Shown here: positions 43,230 to 51,231 of the stretch, one piece after another
Layout: every line of letters begins with the position of its first letter
Position numbering within the stretch: the stretch's first letter is position 1
The notes under the pieces: generated by a model
Seen by the model: only the letters and a program-made list of their open reading frames with translations
The model's database searches: none
What the model was told of the DNA's origin: nothing
NCBI RefSeq assembly: GCF_048066175.1
Contig: NZ_JBLTXA010000018.1
Location: forward strand, 1-64,000
Reading direction: 5' to 3'
Source of the DNA: Niveispirillum fermenti
Lineage (GTDB): Bacteria; Pseudomonadota; Alphaproteobacteria; Azospirillales; Azospirillaceae
DNA: 64,000 bases
Position numbers and translations under genes: made by a program

Positions 43230-44375
43230 TCACGCCGCGACGGCCGCGATCTTGGCGCTGGGCGCCCCGACGGCCCTGCCGTCGGCATCGAACAGGTGGC
43301 AATGGGGCAGGCGCAGCCCCACACGCAACGCCCCGCCGATGCGCAGCGGCACGTCACCGCCCAGCTTCACGACCAGCACCCCCTCAGACAGGGTCGGCAT
43401 GCGCAAATGCGCCAGGGTCTCGCTGCCCAGCCGTTCCACCAGATCGATGACGGCATCGAATTCCGCAACCTGTTCCTGCTTGGGATCGGCTGGCGGCTCA
43501 CCCACGCGGAAATGCTCCGGCCGGATGCCCACCGTCACCTTTGCCCCCGGCGCGATGGCCGGATTGCGGCGGGGAATGCGCAGGGCACCGCCATTCAGGC
43601 GCACGGTGACCCCGTCCATGTCCGCCGCCTCCACCGTGCCGCGCATCAGGTTCATCTGCGGCGATCCGATGAACCCCGCCACGAACAGGTTGGCGGGGTT
43701 GCGGTAAAGCTCGATCGGGGCGCCGACCTGTTCGATCCGTCCGGCATTCAGCACGACGATCCGGGAGGCCAGCGTCATCGCCTCCACCTGATCATGCGTC
43801 ACATAGATCATGGTGGCGCCCAGGTTGGCATGCAGGCGGGCGATCTCCACCCGCATCTGGCCGCGCAGGGCCGCGTCCAGGTTGGATAGCGGTTCGTCGA
43901 ACAGGAACACTTCCGGTTCCCGCACGATGCAGCGGCCAATGGCGACGCGCTGGCGCTGCCCGCCCGAAAGCGCCCGCGGCTTGCGGTCCAGCAGGTGGGA
44001 AAGCTGCAAAATATCCGCCGCCTGGGCCACCCGGGCCCGGATCTCCGCCTTGGGCACACCGGCGATCTTCAGCCCGAAGCCCATATTGTCCGCCACGCTC
44101 ATATGCGGGTAGAGCGCGTAGGACTGGAACACCATGGCGATGCCGCGCTTGGCCGGATGGGCCAGCGTCACGTCGCGGTCGCCGATGGTGATGCTGCCGC
44201 CGGTCGGCAGTTCCAGCCCGGAGACCAGCCGCAGCAAGGTGGATTTCCCACAGCCCGAGGGGCCCACGAAAACTGTGAGTTCACCGGGCGCGATATCCAG
44301 GTCCACGCCCTTGATCACATCGACGGCGCCGAAGCTTTTCACGATGCCGCGAAGTTGCACCCGTCCCTTGGCCAC
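43230..44375 (-). CDS. Sugar ABC transporter ATP-binding protein (UgpC/MsmK type)
   Basis: A 381-aa ATPase: Walker A GPSGCGKST, signature LSGGQRQRVAIGRC, Walker B VFLFDEPLSNLD and the switch histidine in MIYVTHDQVEAM. The C-terminal TOBE/MalK-like domain (about 240-375) regulates the transporter. It starts at GTG 44375 with GGGGAGGG upstream. It is the first gene of the minus-strand operon and energises uptake of pectin fragments. The LacI-type palindrome at 44472-44486 lies about 100 bp upstream. Confidence 0.92.
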   Translation of the reverse strand: MAKGRVQLRGIVKSFGAVDVIKGVDLDIAPGELTVFVGPSGCGKSTLLRLVSGLELPTGGSITIGDRDVTLAHPAKRGIAMVFQSYALYPHMSVADNMGFGLKIAGVPKAEIRARVAQAADILQLSHLLDRKPRALSGGQRQRVAIGRCIVREPEVFLFDEPLSNLDAALRGQMRVEIARLHANLGATMIYVTHDQVEAMTLASRIVVLNAGRIEQVGAPIELYRNPANLFVAGFIGSPQMNLMRGTVEAADMDGVTVRLNGGALRIPRRNPAIAPGAKVTVGIRPEHFRVGEPPADPKQEQVAEFDAVIDLVERLGSETLAHLRMPTLSEGVLVVKLGGDVPLRIGGALRVGLRLPHCHLFDADGRAVGAPSAKIAAVAA

Positions 44376-44471
44376 GGTCCCTCCCCTTCCTTTCAGTCGT
44401 TACGGGCCGCGCGGAGCGGCACCTGGGCGGCAATGGTGGTCTTGGACGCCACCTGACCCCTTGATTTTATC

Positions 44472-44486
44472 TGGTAACCGGTGTCA
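44472..44486. promoter_or_regulatory. LacI-type palindrome between divergent uronate operons
   Basis: TGGTAACCGGTGTCA has a central ACCGGT and near-symmetrical arms (TGGTAACC / TGACACC). It lies 97 bp from the ABC ATPase start and 85 bp from the altronate dehydratase start, so it could control both. The CG-centred form is typical of LacI-family sugar regulators. No LacI gene lies in this window. Confidence 0.6.
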
Positions 44487-44570
44487 ATTGCAATGACCGA
44501 GACGCGCGGACGGGCAAATAAATCCCGATACCCAGCCCCCGCCGGCCGTTTTCCGAAGGATGATGCGAAA

Positions 44571-46103
44571 ATGAGTTGCGCGCAACCTCCCGCCCCGGTG
44601 GTGGATGACCTGCCCCCGGCCCATCGGGTCGACCCGGCGGATGACGTGGCCGTGGCAGTCCGTTCGCTGGGCAGGGGGGAAAGGGTACAGGTGGGGGGAC
44701 AGGTCGTGGAACTGGCCGCCGATATCCCGCGGGGGCACAAGTTCGCCCTGCGCGCGCTTCAATCCGGACAAGCGGTTCACAAATATGGCTGGCCCATCGG
44801 CCGTGCCACCATTGGCATCGCCGCCGGCGACCATGTCCACAGCCACAACCTGTCGACGGGGCTGACGGGCACGCTCGACTATCGCCACGAACCGGCGGGC
44901 ACCGATGCCGCCTGGTCGGCGCTGTCGCGTGACGCCGGCAGTTTCATGGGCTATCGCCGGGCCGACGGGCGCGTGGGCACACGCAACGAGATCTGGGTGC
45001 TTTGTACGGTCGGCTGCGTCGGCCGCACCGCGGAACGCATCGCAGCACTGGCATCGACCCGTTTCGCGGGACAGGTGGACGGTGTCGTCGCCTTCCCCCA
45101 TCCGTTCGGCTGTTCACAGCTGGGCGACGACCTGGCCCATACCAAGGCCATCATCAGCGCGCTGGCCCAGCATCCCAATGCCGGTGGCGTGCTGCTGCTG
45201 GGGCTGGGCTGCGAGTCCAACCAGTTGGACAGGCTGCTGCGCGATGCGCCGGGCATCGATGCCGGCCGCCTGCGCGCCTTCACGGCGCAGCAGAGCAGCG
45301 ACGAGGTGGAGGACGGGTTGCAGGCCGTGGCCGAGCTGGTGGCCATCGCCGCACAGGACCGGCGTGTCCCCTGCCCCGCGTCGGACCTCGCCATCGGCCT
45401 GAAATGCGGCGGATCGGACGGGTTCAGCGGCCTGACGGCCAACCCGCTGGTGGGCCGCATGGCCGACCGGGTGACGGCCGCCGGCGGCAGCGCCATCCTG
45501 ACCGAGATACCGGAGATTTTCGGGGCGGAGGAACTTCTGATGCGCCGGGCCGTTGATGAAACCGTGTTCGAGGGCGTCGTCGATGTCGTCAACGGCTTCA
45601 AGCGCTACTTCCTGGACCATGACCAGCCGGTCTATGAGAACCCGTCCCCCGGCAACATCGCGGGCGGCATCACCACGCTGGAGGAAAAGTCGCTGGGTGC
45701 CGTGCAGAAGGGCGGCCGGGCGCCGCTGGCCGACGTGATCGCCTATGGCGGACGCCTGCGCCACCGGGGGCTGACCCTGCTGGCGGCGCCGGGCAATGAC
45801 GGCGTATCCGCCACGGCCCTGACGGCAGCGGGCGCGACGGTGATCCTGTTCACCACGGGACGCGGAACGCCGCTGGGCTTTCCCGCCCCGACGCTGAAGA
45901 TCGCCTCCAACGGCACGCTTGCCCGGCAAAAGCCGAACTGGATCGATTTCGACGCGGGATCGGCCCTGTCCGATACCGGGTCCGACCATGCCGCCGATGC
46001 GCTTTGGTCCTTGATCCTGGCCACGGCTTCCGGTCAGGCTACACGGGCCGAGAAGAACGGCCAGCGCGAGATTGCCATCTGGAAGAACGGAGTGACCCTG
46101 TAA
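44571..46103 (+). CDS. uxaA: Altronate dehydratase (UxaA family)
   Basis: A 510-aa enzyme with the small SAF-type N-terminal domain (DDVAVAVRSLGRGERVQVGGQ...PRGHKFALRALQSGQAVHKYGWPIG, about 20-100) fused to the large catalytic domain: FMGYRRADGRVGTRNEIWVLCTVGCVGRT, FPHPFGCSQLGDD, LLGLGCESNQ and LKCGGSDGFSGLTANP. It dehydrates D-altronate to 2-keto-3-deoxygluconate in galacturonate breakdown, with an iron site. The ATG at 44571 has AAGGA upstream; earlier in-frame starts lie on the operator. The next gene begins at the base after its stop codon. Confidence 0.88.
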   Translation: MSCAQPPAPVVDDLPPAHRVDPADDVAVAVRSLGRGERVQVGGQVVELAADIPRGHKFALRALQSGQAVHKYGWPIGRATIGIAAGDHVHSHNLSTGLTGTLDYRHEPAGTDAAWSALSRDAGSFMGYRRADGRVGTRNEIWVLCTVGCVGRTAERIAALASTRFAGQVDGVVAFPHPFGCSQLGDDLAHTKAIISALAQHPNAGGVLLLGLGCESNQLDRLLRDAPGIDAGRLRAFTAQQSSDEVEDGLQAVAELVAIAAQDRRVPCPASDLAIGLKCGGSDGFSGLTANPLVGRMADRVTAAGGSAILTEIPEIFGAEELLMRRAVDETVFEGVVDVVNGFKRYFLDHDQPVYENPSPGNIAGGITTLEEKSLGAVQKGGRAPLADVIAYGGRLRHRGLTLLAAPGNDGVSATALTAAGATVILFTTGRGTPLGFPAPTLKIASNGTLARQKPNWIDFDAGSALSDTGSDHAADALWSLILATASGQATRAEKNGQREIAIWKNGVTL

Positions 46104-47555
46104 ATGCCGTCCCTTTCCGCCGCCAACCTGGACCTGCTGAGCAGCGACGTGGCCCGCCCCGCCTATGACCGGGACAAGGCCGGGATCGGCATCGTGCATT
46201 TCGGCCCCGGCGCCTTCTTCCGCGCCCATCAGGCCTTTTATTTCGATGAGGCGCTGGGCCGGGGCGGCGACTGGGCCATCTGCGCCGCCGCGCTGCGCAG
46301 CACCGATGTGCGCGACGCGCTGCGCCCGCAGGACAATCTCTATATCCTGGCGGAACTGGAGCGCGAAACGCGCTATCGCGTCATCGGCGCCATCAAGGAG
46401 ACGCTGGCCGGCCCCGCCGACCGGCCGGCCCTGCTGGACCGGCTGGCCGATCCCGCCACGGTCATGGTCACCATGACGGTCACAGAGAAGGGATACTGCC
46501 TGAAGGGCGACGGCTCGCTGGATTTCGACCATCCCGACATCGCCCATGATGTGGCCGACCCGCGCAACCCCGCCAGCCTGGTCGGCCATCTGGTCGAAGG
46601 CCTGCGCCGCCGCCATGGGGCCGGCACCGCCCCCTTCACCGTGGTATCCTGCGACAACCTGGTCGATAATGGACACAAGCTGGGCCGGGCCGTGGCGGGC
46701 CTGGCCGAACGCCAGGATGCAGCGCTGGCCGCCTGGATCCGGACGGCGGTGGCCTTTCCCCGCACCATGGTGGACAGCATCACCCCGGCGACCGACGACG
46801 CGCTGCGCACCCGCGTGACGGCCGAAACGGGCCTGTCGGACGCCTGGCCCATCCAGCGGGAACGCTTCACCCAATGGGTGATCGAAGACCATTTCTGCAA
46901 TATCCGGCCCGATTTCGAAGCCATCGGCGTGACGCTGACCCGTGATGTCAGCGCCTATGACCGGGCAAAGCTGCGCCTGCTGAACGGCCCGCATTCCACC
47001 CTGGCCTATCTGGGCAGCCTGGCGGGTTTTGAAAGCGTGGCCGACGCCATGGCCGATCCGGACCTCGCCGGCTTCGTCCGCCGCCTGATGCTGGAAGATA
47101 TCAAGCCCACCCTGTCGCCCGATGCCGGCATCGATTACGACGCCTATATCAATGCCATCCTGTCACGGTTCGCCAACCCCGGCATCCGCCATCTGCTGTC
47201 CCAGATCGCCTGGGACGGGTCGGCCAAGCTGCCCTTCCGGCTGTTCGGCACCATCGCCGACCGGCTGGCCGCCGGGGCGGCCGTGGACAAGCTGGCCCTG
47301 CCCGTCGCCGCCTGGATGCGGTTCATCCGGGCCAAGGCGGCCGCGGGGGACAAGCTGACCGACCCGCTGGCCGACATGCTGTTGACCATCGGACGCGGCT
47401 GCACCGGCAACGCGCATGCGGACATATCCTGCTTCTTCACCCTGGAACAGGTGTTTCCGCCGGCCCTGACCGGCAACACCGCCTTTCGCGCCGCCCTGGA
47501 ACGCGCCTATGCGCTTCTGGATGGCGGGGTGAAGGAGGCCATCACCCGCATCTGA
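46104..47555 (+). CDS. Mannitol dehydrogenase-family uronate reductase (UxuB-like)
   Basis: A 483-aa long-chain polyol dehydrogenase: NAD-binding start GIGIVHFGPGAFFRAHQAFYFDEAL and catalytic text YDRAKLRLLNGPHSTLAYLGSLAGF with the lysine-asparagine-histidine set. It is UxuB/MtlK-like by motif, unlike the classic UxaB. Since it is fused end-to-start with uxaA, it probably reduces tagaturonate to altronate or acts on fructuronate. Substrate choice cannot be settled here. The gene ends just before a strong terminator hairpin. Confidence 0.82.
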   Translation: MPSLSAANLDLLSSDVARPAYDRDKAGIGIVHFGPGAFFRAHQAFYFDEALGRGGDWAICAAALRSTDVRDALRPQDNLYILAELERETRYRVIGAIKETLAGPADRPALLDRLADPATVMVTMTVTEKGYCLKGDGSLDFDHPDIAHDVADPRNPASLVGHLVEGLRRRHGAGTAPFTVVSCDNLVDNGHKLGRAVAGLAERQDAALAAWIRTAVAFPRTMVDSITPATDDALRTRVTAETGLSDAWPIQRERFTQWVIEDHFCNIRPDFEAIGVTLTRDVSAYDRAKLRLLNGPHSTLAYLGSLAGFESVADAMADPDLAGFVRRLMLEDIKPTLSPDAGIDYDAYINAILSRFANPGIRHLLSQIAWDGSAKLPFRLFGTIADRLAAGAAVDKLALPVAAWMRFIRAKAAAGDKLTDPLADMLLTIGRGCTGNAHADISCFFTLEQVFPPALTGNTAFRAALERAYALLDGGVKEAITRI

Positions 47556-47591
47556 ACCGCCCGGCGCATTATCGCCGGTATCGGACAAAAG

Positions 47592-47621
47592 AAGGGCCGG
47601 CGGAGCGATCCGCCGGCCCTT
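47592..47621 (+). terminator. Strong hairpin after the uronate reductase gene
   Basis: Arms AAGGGCCGGCGG (47592-47603) and CCGCCGGCCCTT (47610-47621), a perfect 12-bp stem with a 6-nt loop. The following T-run is weak (TTGCTTC). It may serve both this gene and the convergent dksA. Confidence 0.75.
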
Positions 47622-47673
47622 GCTTCATCAGAGGGAGGACATCTGCCCGATTACCGGGGCGCCATCAGGCGGC

Positions 47674-48105
47674 TCAATCGTCGCGATGGGTGCGCTCCAT
47701 GCGTTCATGGCGCTCCTGCGCCTCCAGGCTCAGCGTGGCGATGGGCCGCGCCTCCAGACGGCGAACGCCGATCGGCTCCCCCGTCTCCTCGCAATAGCCG
47801 TACTCACCATCATGGATTCGCTGAAGCGCCGCATCGATCTTGGAGATCAGCTTGCGCTCCCGATCACGGGTGCGCAGTTCCAGCGCCCGGTCCGTTTCCA
47901 GTGTCGCACGGTCGGCGATGTCCGGTTCCTGCAACCCGCCATCCTCGTGCAGGCTATTCAGGGTTTCTGATGATTCCCGCAAAAGCTCGGCACGCCATTG
48001 CAGCAGCTTCTGCCGGAAGAACTCCCGCATGACGGGGTTCATGTAATCCTCGTCTTCCGACGGGCGGTAACCGGGGGGGAGCAAAGGCGAGGTAGTCGAC
48101 GACAT
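47674..48105 (-). CDS. dksA: DksA RNA polymerase-binding regulator, reduced zinc finger
   Basis: A 143-aa DksA. The coiled coil carries EPDIADRATLETD (Asp62, Asp65, Ala67, the D-x-x-D-x-A tip motif) and the C-terminal YGYCEETGEPIGVRRLEARPIATLSLEAQERHER is typical. Only Cys105 of the usual zinc cysteines remains; position 126 is Ser. This is common in alphaproteobacterial DksA proteins as I know them. It adjusts transcription with ppGpp. It lies just beside the flagellar cluster. The ATG at 48105 is chosen for family length. Confidence 0.9.
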   Translation of the reverse strand: MSSTTSPLLPPGYRPSEDEDYMNPVMREFFRQKLLQWRAELLRESSETLNSLHEDGGLQEPDIADRATLETDRALELRTRDRERKLISKIDAALQRIHDGEYGYCEETGEPIGVRRLEARPIATLSLEAQERHERMERTHRDD

Positions 48106-48316
48106 TTGTCTGGTCCGATCCTGGGCCTGGAAACGGCGCGGAGTATATGGAGAGTGCGCGCGGCCCGCAACAGCCGAGAATAATGGCCTCAAACTTCTAA
48201 TGTGCTGAATCGAAACAATTTCCGGAACACCTATCCCACTGGTCATATATCAGCCCGCAGCATGGTGCGAAAGCGGAGTGGCCTGCGGGCCTCCATGACC
48301 ACGGCGCAGCGGGTGG

Positions 48317-48736
48317 TCAGGCCTGCTGTGTCAGTTTGGCGATTTCCACCTGAGCCCGGAGGTCGATCTCGTCCAGAATCTCCGCAAGGCGCGGATCATC
48401 CAGATCCTCACGCCGGCTTTGGACCATGCGCACCAGCTCGTGCAGTTTTTCCACGGGGAAGCGCCCGGTCAACAGGCCCAGGCGCAACTCGTCCAGCCGG
48501 TCCAGGATATCCTCACCCCGCGCCTGGGCCCGGCGCTTCTTGCCGGACAGGGCATCGTCCACTTCCTGCAGGGCGAAAAGGGGGTTGATGCCGGATGCCG
48601 ATTGCGTTCCCGATGAACGGGACACGCCATCGTCCCCGTCCTCTCCCGGAATATGGCGCAGGAAATCGCCGCCGCCGCTACGGGTGGCTTTCTTGACCTG
48701 GCCGGGACGGGCGGAGGCGGGACCCTCGATCTTCAT
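48317..48736 (-). CDS. fliX: Flagellar assembly regulator FliX
   Basis: A 139-aa protein: KIEGPASARPGQVKKATRSGGGDFLRH at the start and NPLFALQEVDDALSGKKRRAQARGEDILDRLDELRLGLLTGRFPVEKLHELVRMVQSRRE...DPRLAEILDEIDLRAQVEIAKL at the end. This matches FliX, which in Caulobacter couples flagellar basal-body assembly to class III gene activation through the sigma-54 regulator FlbD. It is divergent from flgI, as in Caulobacter. Its start at 48736 removes an unconserved leader. Confidence 0.9.
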   Translation of the reverse strand: MKIEGPASARPGQVKKATRSGGGDFLRHIPGEDGDDGVSRSSGTQSASGINPLFALQEVDDALSGKKRRAQARGEDILDRLDELRLGLLTGRFPVEKLHELVRMVQSRREDLDDPRLAEILDEIDLRAQVEIAKLTQQA

Positions 48737-48933
48737 GGCGTGGACGGTGGCTTTTCCTGCGGTCGGATGGCATCGCCATTCCCATATATGGGGACGCGGC
48801 TGCCGGTTGAATATAGGTATCACCCCAGCGCCTTCCCGTCCTAGGGCAATTTTTGCCCCGACGGATGGCCTGCCCCTTTGTACAGGCCGGCAGATATTGA
48901 TCCACCGGCCCGAAAGGCGTGCAATGCCGCCAT

Positions 48934-48950
48934 TGGCATGTTTCTCGCAT
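48934..48950 (+). promoter_or_regulatory. Sigma-54 promoter match upstream of flgI
   Basis: TTGGCATGTTTCTCGCAT keeps the diagnostic GG (48935-48936), N10 and GC (48947-48948). It lies 65 bp before the flgI start. The sigma-54 control of basal-body genes in Caulobacter supports this. Confidence 0.7.
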
Positions 48951-49014
48951 TCTGCTTGACCGACCGAGAAGGGACGAACTGTCCCCGAACCGAAGCCCCG
49001 AGCGACAGATCGGA

Positions 49015-50166
49015 ATGACGACCATGGTGACGCCCGCGAACAAAGCCAGGACCCGTATCGGCCGGATGGCCGCCGCCCTGCTGACGGCGCTGGTCCTGAT
49101 GACCCCCGGCATGGCGCATGCGCAGAGCCGAATCAAGGACATCGCCGATGTCGAGGGCGTGCGCGACAACATGCTGATCGGCTATGGCCTGGTCGTCGGC
49201 CTGAACGGCACGGGCGACACCATCAACAATTCCCCCTTCACCGAACAGAGCCTGATCGGCATGCTGGAGCGGTTGGGTGTCAATGTCCGCGGCGACACGA
49301 TCCGCACCAAGAATGTCGCGGCCGTCATGGTCACAGCCACCCTTCCCCCCTTCACCTCGCAAGGGGCCCGCATCGATATCAGCGTGGCCGCCATGGCGGA
49401 CGCCAAGAACCTCCAGGGCGGCACCCTGCTGGTGACGCCGCTGCTGGGCGCCGATGGCGAGGTCTATGCCGTGGCGCAGGGGGCCGTCGCCATATCCGGC
49501 TTTGCGGCGCAGGGGGCCGGCGCCTCCATCACCCGCGGGGTGCCGACCAGCGGCCGTATCGCCGGCGGCGCCATCGTGGAGCGCGAGATCGACTTCGCGC
49601 TGACCGACCTGCCCTATCTGCGCCTGTCCCTGCGCAACCCGGACTTCACGACCGCCGTGCGCGTCGCCGAGGCAATCAACACCAATTTCGGGCCACAGAC
49701 GGCCCGCGCCACCGACCCGACTTCCATCCTCATCGACGTGCCGATGCCACGCAAGGCCGATCTTGTCAGCTTCCTGCGCGATGTCGAACAGTTGCGCGTG
49801 CAGCCCGACCAGATCGCCCGCGTCGTCATCGACGAGGCATCGGGTGTGATCGTGATGGGCGAGAATGTGCGCATCAGCACGGTGGCCATCGCCCAGGGCA
49901 ACCTGACCATCCGCATCACCGAGACGCCGCAGGTGTCCCAGCCGGCCCCCCTCAGCCAGGGTGGACAGACCGTGGTCGTGCCGCGCACCGACATCCAGGT
50001 GGACGAAGGTGCCGACCGCAAGCTGGCCGTCATGCCGGCCGGGGTGTCGCTTCAGGAACTGGTGCATAACCTGAACGCGCTTGGCGTCGGCCCGCGTGAT
50101 ATGATCGCCATCCTTCAGTCCATCAAGGCGGCCGGTGCGCTGCAAGCTGAGATCGAGGTGATGTGA
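49015..50166 (+). CDS. flgI: Flagellar P-ring protein FlgI
   Basis: A 383-aa protein with signal peptide RMAAALLTALVLMTPGMAHAQS, then RIKDIADVEGVRDNMLIGYGLVVGLNGTGDTINNSPFTEQSLIGMLERLGVN, the hallmark of FlgI. It forms the periplasmic P-ring around the rod, in the peptidoglycan layer. It ends YLNALGVGPRDMIAILQSIKAAGALQAEIEVM-like, as expected. An ATG at 49024 is an alternative start. The rod-binding gene follows with a TGATG overlap, so the cluster is co-translated. Confidence 0.96.
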   Translation: MTTMVTPANKARTRIGRMAAALLTALVLMTPGMAHAQSRIKDIADVEGVRDNMLIGYGLVVGLNGTGDTINNSPFTEQSLIGMLERLGVNVRGDTIRTKNVAAVMVTATLPPFTSQGARIDISVAAMADAKNLQGGTLLVTPLLGADGEVYAVAQGAVAISGFAAQGAGASITRGVPTSGRIAGGAIVEREIDFALTDLPYLRLSLRNPDFTTAVRVAEAINTNFGPQTARATDPTSILIDVPMPRKADLVSFLRDVEQLRVQPDQIARVVIDEASGVIVMGENVRISTVAIAQGNLTIRITETPQVSQPAPLSQGGQTVVVPRTDIQVDEGADRKLAVMPAGVSLQELVHNLNALGVGPRDMIAILQSIKAAGALQAEIEVM

Positions 50167-50516
50167 TGTCGGAAGTGAAGCTGTCCACCCCCGGTTTCGA
50201 TATGCAGGCCCTGGCACAAAGCGGAGGGCTGAACAGGGCCACCGGCCAGGGCGGCAAGCCCGGCGTCCAGGACGTGGGCAAGGCGGCACAGGAATTCGAG
50301 GCCGTGTTCCTGTCGCAGATGCTGTCGCAGATGTGGCAGGGCGTGGAAGCCGATGACACGTTCGGCGGCGGCGAGGCAGAGAACACCTGGCGCGGCATGA
50401 TGGTCGAGGAATATGGCAAGCAGATCGCCCGGGCCGGTGGCCTGGGCCTCGCCGATCAGGTGATGGCGGAGATGATCCGCATGCAGGAACAATCAACCAA
50501 GAAGGACACGCCATGA
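50166..50516 (+). CDS. Rod-binding protein, FlgJ N-terminal type
   Basis: A 116-aa protein containing only the FlgJ N-terminal (rod-capping) domain: DVGKAAQEFEAVFLSQMLSQMWQGVEADDTFGGGEAENTWRGMMVEEYGKQIARAGGLGLADQVMAEMIRMQE. The muramidase half of enterobacterial FlgJ is absent, as in many alphaproteobacteria, so peptidoglycan opening is done elsewhere. It overlaps the ends of flgI and the next gene. Confidence 0.9.
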   Translation: MSEVKLSTPGFDMQALAQSGGLNRATGQGGKPGVQDVGKAAQEFEAVFLSQMLSQMWQGVEADDTFGGGEAENTWRGMMVEEYGKQIARAGGLGLADQVMAEMIRMQEQSTKKDTP

Positions 50517-50956
50517 CCACCGATCCCCGCGTGGCCACCCTGGTCCAGACCATGAGCCGCCTGACCGAGCTGTTCCAGGAGGAGAATGACGCCATCCGCC
50601 GCCGCGACATCCCGGCCCTGACCGTCGTGGCCGACAGGAAGCCGCTGGTCGTGCGCACCTATGAGGATTGCGTCCGTTCCTTCCGCGCCGAAGCGGAAAG
50701 CCTGCGCATGCTCAGCGACGAGTGCAAGCGCACCCTGAAGGAGGCCAGCGACCGGTTCGTGGACGCCACGCTGGAACATGCCCGGCTGGTCCGCGCGGCA
50801 ACGCAGGTCACGCAATCCACCGTCAACACCCTGGTCAACGCCATCAACAAGGCCCGTGCCGACGATGGCATGTATACGCGCCGCGGCGGTGCGGTGATGC
50901 CGGCCGCCTATACCCGCAAGGGCGCACCGTCGATGGCGTACAACCGCTCCTTCTGA
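50513..50956 (+). CDS. FlgN-like flagellar chaperone candidate
   Basis: A 147-aa helical protein: VATLVQTMSRLTELFQEENDAIRRRDIPALTVVADRKPLVVRTYEDCVRSFRAEAESLRMLSDECKRTLKEASDRFVDATLEHARLVRAATQVTQ. This pattern and length resemble FlgN, the export chaperone for hook-associated proteins. It overlaps the rod-binding gene by 4 bp (ATGA). The C-terminus is short and basic. Similarity is by pattern, not by a diagnostic motif. Confidence 0.7.
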   Translation: MTTDPRVATLVQTMSRLTELFQEENDAIRRRDIPALTVVADRKPLVVRTYEDCVRSFRAEAESLRMLSDECKRTLKEASDRFVDATLEHARLVRAATQVTQSTVNTLVNAINKARADDGMYTRRGGAVMPAAYTRKGAPSMAYNRSF

Positions 50957-51180
50957 TCTACCCGCGCTGCGGTGTCATTTCCTTGAACGGACGGCGGCCG
51001 GATCGGCCGACCGTGCAGTCCCCCCTTACCCGCGCAACGGGCGGTGGGGTGAGTGCGTGCAACGCCATCAACGACAAGGCCGCCGGACCCGGCAAGGCTT
51101 GCCCTCGCCACCGGGCAGCTTCTGCCGGCCGACACTGCCGGAAGGTCCCGTGAATGCCGCAGAATCCAAGGGGTTTCTGT

Positions 51181-51197
51181 TGGCACGATAGATGCTT
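51181..51197 (+). promoter_or_regulatory. Sigma-54 promoter match upstream of fliK
   Basis: TGGCACGATAGATGCTT with GG at 51182-51183, N10 and GC at 51194-51195, close to the consensus TGGCACG-N4-TTGC. It lies 35 bp upstream of the fliK ATG. Confidence 0.75.
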
Positions 51198-51231
51198 GGT
51201 CCCCTTGGTTTCCAGCGCAGGAGCACCATTC

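Noticed and set aside
45114..46994. Minus-strand frame of about 626 codons opposite uxaA and the reductase gene
   Set aside because: Both plus-strand genes are solid by motif and coupling, so this frame is a shadow.
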